Assembly (NCBI GenBank): GCA_016841745.1
Contig: JAENYO010000003.1
Location: forward strand, 62,001-126,000
Origin: Acetomicrobium hydrogeniformans
GTDB lineage: Bacteria > Synergistota > Synergistia > Synergistales > JAFGMB01
DNA length: 64,000 nucleotides
Direction: 5' to 3'
Part shown: positions 42,399-51,167 of the stretch, one piece after another
How positions within the stretch are numbered: the first letter of the stretch is position 1
Layout: each line of letters begins with the position of its first letter
Position numbers and translations under genes: made by a program
Notes under the pieces: model-generated
What the model was told of the DNA's origin: nothing
Database searches by the model: none
What the model saw: the letters and a program-made list of their open reading frames with translations, nothing else

Positions 42399-42600
42399 CA
42401 ACAGAGTATAAAATTCAAGGAACAATCCGTTATTTTTTCTTATTGACTTGTTAAACAAGTGATATTAATATTTAGCGAAAGAATCACATCATCCTTCTCT
42501 TTTCTTTTTCCATGGAACTTCCCCTTTAACCTCTTTAATCTCATCACAACTGGCAAACCCTGTGTAATGAACAATATTCCTCGTAGAGGAGGTATTAAAC

Positions 42601-43335
42601 ATGTTCAGAGAGCATTTTGAAAGAAATTTTCTCTTTTGGGGAATCCTGTTAACCTTTTTCTTTCTATCAACTTCGCCGGTCTTACCTCTACCAGAAGAGC
42701 TCTCATCACCTGAACAGGGAGTTCTCTGTAATCTGAATGAACAGATATGTTATGACAAGTATGGTCCCAGCATCGCCTTTACAGAAATGTTTCTGGGAGA
42801 GGATGCAGGTAAGTCCCTTCTGGGTAGATTAAGAAACAGAGCTGCAGAGGAAATATTCGGGTATCGTGTAGACCTTTCTTCCCATATCTATTTTCTGAAA
42901 ATGGAAGAAACCTGTTTCAGGAACGGCGAAGGAGACAGGGAGCTGACGGAAATACTCTTTGGAAAGGATGCAGGGGAGAGAATAAACAGTAAGATAACCC
43001 CGGAAAAGGAGTCTCTCTGGAAATGGCAGGAAACTATTTACTACAACGAGGATAAAGGAGTACCAGGTGATCCCGAAAATTACACCCTGAGGTTCCTGTC
43101 CGATGGCAGTATAAAAATCAAGGCCGACTGCAATAATGCCGGAGGGATATTTACAGTCAGGGGTAACAGGCTGGAGATCGTTATAACCCATTCAACTCTT
43201 GCCTGGTGTCTGTCTCAATCCCTGTACGATAAATTTCTCAAGGATTTGAGTGAAGTGAAGGCCTTTGACATAGAGGGAAGTTATCTCTACCTTGACCTTG
43301 GAGATAATTCAGCCGTAATGAAGTTTAAAAGATAA
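42601..43335 (+). CDS. Secreted META/HslJ-domain protein
   Basis: 244 aa. N-terminal signal peptide (hydrophobic core F-W-G-I-L-L-T-F-F-F-L, then polar region). The C-terminal third fits the META domain (HslJ-like): Y-T-L-R-F-L-S-D-G-S-I-K-I-K-A-D-C-N-N-A-G-G near 160-181, and a later T-L-A-W-C with L-Y-L-D-L-G. The middle part has two similar blocks (L-G-E-D-A-G-K and F-G-K-D-A-G-E), perhaps a duplication. Start behind GAGGAGG. Such domains are found in envelope stress and heat-shock related lipoproteins; no lipobox here. Confidence 0.8.
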   Translation: MFREHFERNFLFWGILLTFFFLSTSPVLPLPEELSSPEQGVLCNLNEQICYDKYGPSIAFTEMFLGEDAGKSLLGRLRNRAAEEIFGYRVDLSSHIYFLKMEETCFRNGEGDRELTEILFGKDAGERINSKITPEKESLWKWQETIYYNEDKGVPGDPENYTLRFLSDGSIKIKADCNNAGGIFTVRGNRLEIVITHSTLAWCLSQSLYDKFLKDLSEVKAFDIEGSYLYLDLGDNSAVMKFKR

Positions 43336-43396
43336 CACCAGATGCTTTCGAGATATTTATGTTTCTCATGGAGTTATCCGGACCAGAAAGAACTGT

Positions 43397-44530
43397 TTAT
43401 TTAAGCTGACAAGATGTCTCCTCAGACAGAATTGTACGAATAATCGTCTCTGAGGATTTGGGGAAGGCTATGTTCCTGGTGTTATGGGCCATCTGTTTCA
43501 ATTTCGAAGGGCCGGAATAAAGGAGTTGTATTTTTTCCAGAAGATCCTCTTCGGATATGGCCAGCAGCCCGGCTCCGCTCTTTTCAATATATTCCGCGTT
43601 GTTGGTCTCCTGGTAAGGAATGGGTCTGTACATCAGAAGGGGAACCCCCATCGCAAGGGCTTCACTGGATGTCAACCCGCCTGGCTTGGTTATCATAAGA
43701 TCGCTGATGGCCATAAGTTCATCCATATTGTCAATAAAACCGTATTTTCTGATCGTAAGATCTCCCCTTGAGTTGATTCCGGATAGTTTTTCCTTTATTG
43801 ACATATTTCTTCCCGATACTATGAGAAGGTTAAGGTCCGGTTCCCAAATACATAGCCTGTCAAGTATTTCCAGCACATCCGCATCAGGGATGGAGCTTGT
43901 GACAAAGAGCAGGGTGAATTTGCCTTTTTTCAGACCCTCACGGTTCTGGATCCCGGTTTTATCCTTTGGCAGGCTGAATACTTTCTTTATGGGAATACCC
44001 GTCAGAGATATTCTTTCTTCCCTTACCCCCAGGTCCAGAAGACTGTCCTTTACTGTAGCGCTTCCAACAAAGAATCGGTCAACCCCTTCGGTGAACCACA
44101 TTTTATGAAAACCGTAATCCGTTATGCAGACATAGATCTTACCTTTATATTTTCCCTCTTCTTTGAGTCTTGACAGGACGGTGGAAGGGAAAAAATGAGT
44201 ACATACAGCGGCTATGTCCGGATTATCTGTTATATAGTGCTCAAATCCAGGCACGTTCATCTGGCTCAGAAGATCTACCATATGCAGAACGCTGCTTGAT
44301 TTCCTGTCCTGGTCGGTAAGCCGGTACATGCCTTTGAGGGCGGTCTGTACGTGCTCGCTGATAAATTCATATCCGCTGCTGTAGGTCCATTTAAATATCC
44401 TGTTTGAGAAATCCAGCAGATCTATCATAATGTTCAGCCTGCCCAGTCCGGCGAGGGATTCCCTGAGTGCAAGGGCAGCTGACCTGTGACCCCCTCCGGC
44501 AGTTACATAAAAAATATCTATAAGATTCAT
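43397..44530 (-). CDS. MGDG-synthase/UgtP-type glycosyltransferase, copy 2
   Basis: 377 aa paralog of the protein at 17173-18291: F-Y-V-T-A-G-G-G-H-R-S-A-A near 7-19, D-L-M-I-T-K-P-G-G-L-T-S-S-E-A near 284-298 and Y-R-P-I-P-Y-Q-E-T-N-N. ATG 44530 follows GGGGAGG. Predicted to transfer a hexose to diacylglycerol or a related lipid. It faces away from the DedA-PAP2 fusion gene, itself a lipid-linked membrane protein, so both may serve membrane lipid turnover. Confidence 0.88.
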   Translation of the reverse strand: MNLIDIFYVTAGGGHRSAALALRESLAGLGRLNIMIDLLDFSNRIFKWTYSSGYEFISEHVQTALKGMYRLTDQDRKSSSVLHMVDLLSQMNVPGFEHYITDNPDIAAVCTHFFPSTVLSRLKEEGKYKGKIYVCITDYGFHKMWFTEGVDRFFVGSATVKDSLLDLGVREERISLTGIPIKKVFSLPKDKTGIQNREGLKKGKFTLLFVTSSIPDADVLEILDRLCIWEPDLNLLIVSGRNMSIKEKLSGINSRGDLTIRKYGFIDNMDELMAISDLMITKPGGLTSSEALAMGVPLLMYRPIPYQETNNAEYIEKSGAGLLAISEEDLLEKIQLLYSGPSKLKQMAHNTRNIAFPKSSETIIRTILSEETSCQLK

Positions 44531-44669
44531 GGTTATTTTCCTCCCCGGGGAAAACAGTTTCGTGATACATAAACAATAGGGATACCTCAACTATTCGTTT
44601 CAGTCAGTTATAGTGATATTATATTACAACGGTTAGAAATTATGTTTAAGCCAATGAAAAGAGGATTAT

Positions 44670-46811
44670 ATGAAGACCATGGATCTGCTCTTACCGGCTC
44701 TTGAACATTTCCGGATCCCTGGGTACTGGTTAATACTGCTTGTGTGTATGGCAGATGCCATAGCATTTGCAGGAATTGCGGTCCCGGGCAGTATCATTGT
44801 AGTTTTTGCCGGTTTCCTTTCTTCCCGGGGGTTTTTTGACATGGGGGATCTCATATGGTTTGCCGCCATTGGGGCCATGATGGGAGATGGCATCAGCTTT
44901 TATCTTGGAAGAAAAGGTAGCAGGTTTTTTAAACCCGAAAGCAGTATCTTCAAGTCAGCCCTTTATAAAAGAGGAGTGGAGTATTTTGGAAAAAAAGGAG
45001 GACTAAGTCTCCTCCTTGCCAGATTCATAGGACCACTTAGACCATTTATCCCGTTTATTGCTGGAATTTCCGACATGAATCCCGGACGTTACCTCCCCTG
45101 GAATATCATCGGGGCTTTTCTCTGGGCCATTTTTTACCTCTCCATGGGATATTTCTTCGGTAGAACCTGGCAGATCATTGAGATCTGGACTACAAGGGCC
45201 GGACTGGCAGCAGGTATCTTTATCCTTTTATTCAGCGTAGTGTATTTTGCAAAGGTTTTTGTCTCCAGGTATGGTCCCCAGATCTTTTCCCTTCTCGCAG
45301 ACATTTCCCGAGCGGTAAGGGAAGCTTTCTGGAAAAATGAGGGTATCCGGGTTTTAGTAAGAAAGCACCCCCGGCTTGTGATGTTTGTCCGGAAACGTCT
45401 GGACAGGACCCGTTTTACTGGAATGCCTGTAACCCTCCTTATCATAACCTTCATATATGTTCTTTCCCTGCTTTTTGGCTTAATAGGAGACCTGCTCATG
45501 GCTGATCCTGTTGTTGCCGCTGATATAAGAATAGAAAATCTCATTTCTGTATTTCGACACCCAACGACCATAAGGGTCTTTCTATGGATAACCCTCTTGG
45601 GAAAGTCATGGATTATTCTGTTTTTCGCAATTTCCGTATCTGTTCTTTTCAGGATCTGGGGGAAGGGGAGCTATATTTTGCCCCTCTGGGGAGCAATTGC
45701 CGGCAGTCAGCTTTTTACCCAGGTAGGCAAACTGGCCTTTCATAGACCCAGGCCTGAGGTTGCCTTCTACCTTGAAAATACTTTCTCCTTTCCCAGTGGT
45801 CATGCATCAGTAGCTGTGGCTTTCTATGGTTTTATTACCTATTTCCTGGTACGCAATATTCATGGCTGGAGCAGGAAGGTAAACCTTTTCTTCGGTGGTT
45901 CCGTTATCATCTTTGCTTTAGGATTAAGCAGGCTTTACCTTGGAGTTCATTACCTCAGCGATGTCCTGGCTGGATACCTCCTCGGGATGCTCTGGCTTAT
46001 TGTTGCGGTAAGTTTTCAGGAATGGGGGGAAGCGTCAGAAAAGAAGGAACAGCGAGCTCTTCCACCAACTGATCCTTCCCTTGTTAAAGTTATTACCGGG
46101 GTAATTCTGGTATCGCAGCTGATATTTTACGGGATCTATGGAATGGGTTATAAACCTGTAGAAATGGTTCATCAGACTCCCGTAGTCCAGATCGCCGGGC
46201 CGGATATAGCGAGTCTTTTCCAGGAAGGAAAGCTTCCTGCTCATACCGAGTCTCTGACGGGTTCACCCCAGGAACCCATAAGCATGGTCTTGTTAGTAAA
46301 TAACAGCCAGGAAGTGATAGATATCTTTAAAAGATCCGGGTGGTTCATGGCAGATGAAGTATCATTTTCATCACTCTCGCGGGCTGCCCGGGCTGCAATT
46401 TTAAATAGAGGTTATAACAATGCACCCATGACACCTTCCTTCTGGAATGATAAGGTTCAGGAGTTTGGTTTTCAGAAGCCTACCGAGGAGGTCAGCATAA
46501 GAAAACGCCATCATTGCAGAGTCTGGGGAACGGGAATGAAAAGTGATGAAGGGCAGGATATTCTCGTGATGACAGTCAGTTTCGACAGTGGCATAAAATG
46601 GGCGGTAACCCACAGGATAGGGCCTGATCTGGACACCGAAAGGGAGCTCCTTTTTTCAGACCTACAGAAAAGCGGCTCTGTAAAAAATTTTTCCAGGGTA
46701 CAGCTTTCCTCTCCGGGATTGGGTAAAAACTTTGCAGGAGATCCCTTCTTTTCGGACGGAAAGGCATATATAGTCGAGCTTTCCGGTAATTTCAAAACTG
46801 AAGACATTTGA
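44670..46811 (+). CDS. DedA - PAP2 phosphatase - LssY-like fusion protein
   Basis: 713 aa polytopic membrane protein. Residues 1-200: DedA/SNARE-associated domain (F-A-G-I-A-V-P-G-S near 30-38, R-F-I-G-P-L-R-P-F near 121-129). About 250-440: PAP2 phosphatase with K-L-A-F-H-R-P-R-P, P-S-G-H-A-S-V-A and S-R-L-Y-L-G-V-H-Y-L-S-D, so all three catalytic motifs are present. About 470-713: soluble domain like the C-terminus of LssY. DedA proteins include lipid (undecaprenyl phosphate) flippases and PAP2 enzymes remove phosphate from lipid pyrophosphates, so a combined carrier-lipid recycling role is plausible. This fusion type is known in other bacteria. Confidence 0.9.
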   Translation: MKTMDLLLPALEHFRIPGYWLILLVCMADAIAFAGIAVPGSIIVVFAGFLSSRGFFDMGDLIWFAAIGAMMGDGISFYLGRKGSRFFKPESSIFKSALYKRGVEYFGKKGGLSLLLARFIGPLRPFIPFIAGISDMNPGRYLPWNIIGAFLWAIFYLSMGYFFGRTWQIIEIWTTRAGLAAGIFILLFSVVYFAKVFVSRYGPQIFSLLADISRAVREAFWKNEGIRVLVRKHPRLVMFVRKRLDRTRFTGMPVTLLIITFIYVLSLLFGLIGDLLMADPVVAADIRIENLISVFRHPTTIRVFLWITLLGKSWIILFFAISVSVLFRIWGKGSYILPLWGAIAGSQLFTQVGKLAFHRPRPEVAFYLENTFSFPSGHASVAVAFYGFITYFLVRNIHGWSRKVNLFFGGSVIIFALGLSRLYLGVHYLSDVLAGYLLGMLWLIVAVSFQEWGEASEKKEQRALPPTDPSLVKVITGVILVSQLIFYGIYGMGYKPVEMVHQTPVVQIAGPDIASLFQEGKLPAHTESLTGSPQEPISMVLLVNNSQEVIDIFKRSGWFMADEVSFSSLSRAARAAILNRGYNNAPMTPSFWNDKVQEFGFQKPTEEVSIRKRHHCRVWGTGMKSDEGQDILVMTVSFDSGIKWAVTHRIGPDLDTERELLFSDLQKSGSVKNFSRVQLSSPGLGKNFAGDPFFSDGKAYIVELSGNFKTEDI

Positions 46812-46827
46812 TTACATGAAGTCCTTG

Positions 46828-47634
46828 TTATTCTACTTTTTTCACAGTGCACGTGATCCCGTCATTCCTTATGTCTACCCTTATGTAGTGGTAAAAGAAA
46901 TTTTCAGGTGATGAACCGTAAAGAGGAGCACCTCCGCCTCCGGTTATGGTGAAGGGAGTCTTTCCCCAGGAACCTTCGTAATAGCCATGGATGTGGGAGG
47001 CGAAAATATGGGTTATACCGCCTTTATCAAAAAGAGACTGGAGCCGCCATGCAAAAAAGGGGTCCTTTATATCGTGATTCTTTCCATTCCTGGGATCATG
47101 AAGGGGCTTGTGCATCAGGATAAAACGGTAGGTATATGCTCCTGCTTTTTCAATCTCTTCCTCCAGCCAGGAGATCTGGGGTTCACCGAAGTTACCGCCC
47201 ATACTGTTATCAAGGGCAACAAAATAACAGTCCCCCAGACTGAATGAATAATAGAGAGGCCCAAAATGACGTTTATACCAGGATCCGTAGAGATCATCGG
47301 TCTTCTCGTGGTTTCCCGGAACCACTAGAAGTGGAATGTTATATCCTTTGAGGGGTGTGAAAAAATATCTTTGATACTGTTTTCCCTTTCCTCTGTTGAC
47401 AATATCTCCCAAGATTACAGTAAAGGCTAGATCCTTTTCTTCTTTCATTTTTTCAAGGACCTTATTGAATCTGCTGCCAGGTCCCCTGGTGTCTCCCAGT
47501 ATGAGGAAAGAAAAATTGCCTGGATCTGTTTCTATTCGGGAAAGGTTTGCGGCGTTCCAGTTCTCTTCCGGGAAAACAGGGGAAATGAAGATGAGAAATA
47601 AAAGAAGGGAAAGGATAAGGCTTCTGGGCTTCAT
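46828..47634 (-). CDS. Secreted calcineurin-like metallophosphoesterase
   Basis: 268 aa with signal peptide (L-I-L-S-L-L-L-F-L-I-F). Metal-binding motifs: L-G-D-T-R near 47, L-G-D-I-V-N-R near 76, G-N-H-E near 107, L-M-H-K-P near 171, and H-I-H-G near 219. ATG 47634 lies 8 bases after GGAGG; a start at 47649 would include that site. Substrate unknown; exported enzymes of this family act on nucleotides, phospholipids or proteins. Confidence 0.9.
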   Translation of the reverse strand: MKPRSLILSLLLFLIFISPVFPEENWNAANLSRIETDPGNFSFLILGDTRGPGSRFNKVLEKMKEEKDLAFTVILGDIVNRGKGKQYQRYFFTPLKGYNIPLLVVPGNHEKTDDLYGSWYKRHFGPLYYSFSLGDCYFVALDNSMGGNFGEPQISWLEEEIEKAGAYTYRFILMHKPLHDPRNGKNHDIKDPFFAWRLQSLFDKGGITHIFASHIHGYYEGSWGKTPFTITGGGGAPLYGSSPENFFYHYIRVDIRNDGITCTVKKVE

Positions 47635-47794
47635 TAGCCGAACCTCCATAAATATTTTCTCTTACATTCTCAGAAAGACCCTTCCATTTTACTCTTTCTA
47701 CAGGGAAGATATATTGATATAAAAAAATAAAATTGAACAGATAACCTGCATCAATGAACCCTTTGATACTTTCACAAGAAAAAGGAGAATAGAA

Positions 47795-48247
47795 ATGGAA
47801 GACTATGAAGATTTTCTGAAAATATTGGGGCCATGCGGACTGAACTGCGGAAAGTGCCTGGCCTTTGAAGGAGGAGATATACAGAGAACGGCAGAAAATC
47901 TGAAACATTTACTTGGGGATAACTTTACCGCCTATGCTTCCAGGTTCTCTGCTATGGATCCTGTTTTCGCAAATTACCCTGCCTTTTCTGAACTTCTGGA
48001 TCATCTTACTGGCGGAACATGCAAAGGCTGCCGCAACGGGGAGTGCCTTTTTAAGGCTTGTCAGGTCAAAGACTGTATCAAGGAAAAGGAAGTGGACTTC
48101 TGTTTTCAGTGTGATCAGTTCCCCTGTGATAGACACGGTTTTCCGGAGGGATTGAAAAATCGCTGGCAAAAGAACAACCGGATGATGAAGGAGCTGGGTT
48201 TGAAAGTCTACTATGAACACATAAAGGATGAACCAAGATATCCCTGA
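47795..48247 (+). CDS. DUF3795 Cys-rich protein
   Basis: 150 aa with the DUF3795 pattern: G-P-C-G-L-N-C-G-K-C near the start, G-T-C-K-G-C-R-N-G-E-C near 75, C-Q-V-K-D-C, and F-C-F-Q-C-D-Q-F-P-C near 107, which may bind iron-sulfur or zinc. ATG behind AAAAGGAG. Function unknown; common in anaerobes. Confidence 0.85.
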   Translation: MEDYEDFLKILGPCGLNCGKCLAFEGGDIQRTAENLKHLLGDNFTAYASRFSAMDPVFANYPAFSELLDHLTGGTCKGCRNGECLFKACQVKDCIKEKEVDFCFQCDQFPCDRHGFPEGLKNRWQKNNRMMKELGLKVYYEHIKDEPRYP

Positions 48248-48328
48248 GAATGATATACTGAATAATTATCTGGATAGAGAAATAGCTCATATTCTGTGGG
48301 ACATTATTAGTAGAAGGGGAGATGACAT

Positions 48329-48931
48329 TTGCTTTCAGAAAAATACCTGAAGGCCTTTGAATATGCCTTCATAAAACATAAGGATCAGACCCGTAAAGGA
48401 TCCAGTACCCCTTATATTTCCCATCTGATGGCTGTTTCCGGCCTTGTCATCGAACATGGAGGGGATGAGGATGAAGCCATTGCAGCTCTCCTTCATGATG
48501 TGGTGGAGGATCAGGGTGGGGAAAAGGCCCTTGAAGAGATTCGTAGCCTTTTCGGCGACAGGGTTGCCGAAATTGTCGACCACTGCACGGATGCCTACAC
48601 CAATCCCAAACCTCCCTGGGAGCCAAGGAAAACCCGGTACATAGAGGATATGCGGACAGCAGACCCTTCTGTTCTGCTGGTGTCTCTCTCTGACAAGCTT
48701 CACAATGCAAGGTGTACCCTCCTGGACCTTCAGCACACCAGCAGCTTTGAAGACTTCTGGAAGCGATTCAGTGCTCCTCCCGAAAAACAGCTCTGGTACT
48801 ATAAAAGCCTTCTCGAGATCTATGATTCCTGTCAGCAGTGTCACAGATCCCTGGTAAATGAACTTCGAAGGGTAGTAGCCGAACTTGAAGATCTGGTCGA
48901 GGAGAACGGCAGCCTTTCCGAATTGACATGA
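48329..48931 (+). CDS. HD-domain protein like small alarmone hydrolase (MESH1/SpoT-type)
   Basis: 200 aa HD hydrolase. The RelA/SpoT-type HD pattern is seen: F-I-K-H-K-D-Q-T-R-K-G-S-S-T-P-Y near 14-29, I-S-H-L-M-A-V near 30, A-L-L-H-D-V-V-E-D near 54-62, and S-L-S-D-K-L-H-N-A-R near 118-127. No synthetase or TGS/ACT domain, so a stand-alone (p)ppGpp hydrolase is the best guess. TTG start at 48329 behind GGGGAG. Confidence 0.85.
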   Translation: MLSEKYLKAFEYAFIKHKDQTRKGSSTPYISHLMAVSGLVIEHGGDEDEAIAALLHDVVEDQGGEKALEEIRSLFGDRVAEIVDHCTDAYTNPKPPWEPRKTRYIEDMRTADPSVLLVSLSDKLHNARCTLLDLQHTSSFEDFWKRFSAPPEKQLWYYKSLLEIYDSCQQCHRSLVNELRRVVAELEDLVEENGSLSELT

Positions 48932-49133
48932 TCCAGTAATTCTCCGAATTTTTTGGCCTGGTATTTCCTTATCATGCCAGCGATTTCAGGGGTCAGGATC
49001 TGTTCCTCATTAAACTTGTTCAGGTAAGCCCATGATAGGATCACAAGCGTGTTTGACCTATGCTGAAGTGATATGATCTGAAAATAAGATCTATTGGTAA
49101 AATCCAGAGAAAAGATCTTACAGGAGGAAATGA

Positions 49134-50291
49134 ATGAAAGCCTTTATAAATGCAAGGATAGAAACGATTTCAGGAGGGTCCATAGAGGACGGAGTTATTC
49201 TTGAGCAGAATGGAAGGATCGAAGTCGTTGGCAGAGACATAACCATTCCATCGGATGCTGAGATAATTGATGCAGAAGGCCGCTTTATAACACCAGGCCT
49301 TATCGATGCCCATACCCATATCGGGGCCTTTGAGCAGGGGATCCCGGAATCCTTTACTGACGGCAATGAGATGACATCTCCCATAACCCCTCAATTGAGG
49401 ATAATAGATTCCTTCACACCTCAGGATACAGCTTTTCAGGATGCTCTTTCGGGAGGGGTGACCTGTGTTCAGACCCTTCCCGGAAGTGCCAATGTCATAG
49501 GCGGGCAGGGCGCCGTCATCAAAACCCATGGCACCATTGTGGATGAGATGGTCATACTCGCCCCTTCTTCAATGAAAGCCGCCCTGGGATAAAATCCCAT
49601 AGGGGTCTATAAGGAAAAGAAGGTCCTTCCAACCACCAGAATGGGAAATGCTGCCTGTATGAGAGATGCCCTCATAAAGGTTCAGAACTATATGAGTAAA
49701 GAAGCGGAAGCATCGGAAAAGGAAACCTTCCATAACCGGGATCTCAAATGGGAATCCCTGGTGCCGGTAATTAAAGGAGAACTTCCCCTGAGTATCCATG
49801 CCCACAGGGCCGATGATATAGCAACGGCCATAAGGATCTGCGAGGAGTTTGGTGTGAAATATACCATTGAACACTGTACGGAAGGTCATATCATTGCTGG
49901 ATACCTGGGAAAGAAAAAAGTAATGGCCGCGGTGGGTCCCACCATGTCCAGCAGATCGAAACTGGAATTGAAGAACAAGAGCTGGGAAACCATGAAAAAA
50001 CTTCTTGATGCAGGATGCCACGTGTGCATGATCACAGATCATCCCGTTATCCCCATCGAACATCTTTCTTTGTGTGCTTCCCTTGCCTTCCGGGCAGGCC
50101 TTTCAAGGGAAGATGCATTGAAATGTATAACCCTTTATGGAGCCGAACACCTTGGAATAGATGATAGGGTGGGAAGTATTGAAAAGGGAAAGGATGCCGA
50201 CCTCGTAATGTGGGATGGTGATCCCCTGGACAGCAGATCCAGCGCTCTTCTGACAATGATCGACGGAGTAGTGGCCTACAGAAAAGATTAA
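49134..50291 (+). pseudogene. Amidohydrolase (imidazolonepropionase-like) interrupted by one in-frame TAA
   Basis: One frame of 385 codons with a single TAA at 49590-49592 (after M-K-A-A-L-G, where the family usually reads G-E-N-P). No frameshift. Before it: start behind CAGGAGG, metal motif D-A-H-T-H-I-G near 60; after it: T-T-R-M-G, H-A-H-R-A-D near 222, I-E-H-C-T-E near 243 and I-T-D-H-P near 300, all metal-site residues. GAA to TAA would be enough. Either a recent pseudogene, a sequencing error, or two polypeptides; the second half has an ATG at 49641 but no good ribosome site. Confidence 0.82.
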
Positions 50292-50599
50292 AGAAAACAG
50301 GGGGTAACTGATGCTATGCCGTCAATTACCCCTTTGAAAATATTTCTATCTTCTATACGAACTGGTAGGATGGCGCTTCAGCCCATCAAAATCAATATTA
50401 GAATCCTTTCAGTAGGTTAAAACCCACCCAACGTTCCTGGTTTTCCTCGTGAAAATAGAAACTCGTAGTCATAATGAACGTAGCCGGCCTAACGGTCTAT
50501 GAAAGGCGCATTCGGCTCCGGTTATTGTGGTGTAATGTCCCCACGGCATGACTGCCAGATTGAGATTCGATTCTCAACGGATGTGGAGATGGTCCTAAA
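50292..50599. other. Intergenic, terminator then nothing recognised
   Basis: A terminator-like hairpin GGGGTAA (50301-50307) with TTACCCC (50326-50332) follows the amidohydrolase. The rest has no gene-like frame. Confidence 0.5.
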
Positions 50600-50842
50600 T
50601 TGAAGAAGTGGCAGGCCTGCTTATTGATTTTGGTTGGCGGTTTTAGTGTGGTTTCAGGTGGTGCATTTATATTTATGTATGTATGGGAGGCGATCATCTC
50701 CCGAATAGGAGAGCCCGATCAATCCCTTCTCTTCTGGTACCTGCCTATATTGTTCCTGGGTCTAGGTGCTGGTGGTGGATGTTTGTTTTTGCTATCTTTG
50801 GGCATCAATCACATAAAAGCCATCAAGAGTGGCCACTCTTGA
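50600..50842 (+). CDS. Small two-helix membrane protein
   Basis: 80 aa, TTG start with GGAG 10 bases upstream. Two hydrophobic helices at about 6-32 and 44-68 with a short polar loop. No family recognised. Flanked by non-coding DNA on both sides; may be real but weakly supported. Confidence 0.45.
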   Translation: MKKWQACLLILVGGFSVVSGGAFIFMYVWEAIISRIGEPDQSLLFWYLPILFLGLGAGGGCLFLLSLGINHIKAIKSGHS

Positions 50843-51167
50843 TCGAGCATAAACAGGCACATAGGGCTTAGCCTCCGGATCGAAATCTTTACCTGGCACA
50901 AATCTCCGATTTTGTGACATCCATCAACCTTGATCATAGGGTGTGCTTTAGCGCACCGATAGCCGACTCTTTTTCCGTACCCCCTCTGCCCATCCCTGCG
51001 ACCTCCGTGGTGTCGCAATTTTAGATTTTTGATTTTATCGTGCAAAATTGGTCCATTATTTTGCGCAGCATAACAAGGAGTGTTAAGGGCTGAAGGTCCG
51101 ACCGTCCCCGGTTTATTGAGTGGTTTTTGGCGGATTTGCGTTCTTTGCGACTTCGCGGTGAGACTGG
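50843..51167. other. Intergenic with dispersed repeat copy
   Basis: No gene-like frame in about 325 bases; the second dispersed repeat copy lies at 51100-51152. Confidence 0.4.
51100..51152. repeat. Dispersed intergenic repeat, copy 2
   Basis: ACCGTCCCCGGTTTATT, then GGCGGATTTGCGTTCTTTGCG; same order and spacing as at 40068-40121. Confidence 0.6.

Noticed and set aside
48841-49044. 67-codon minus-strand frame whose first half reads like protein
   Set aside because: Its second half is antisense to the HD-domain gene and it has no ribosome site; possibly a fragment, but not supported as a gene.
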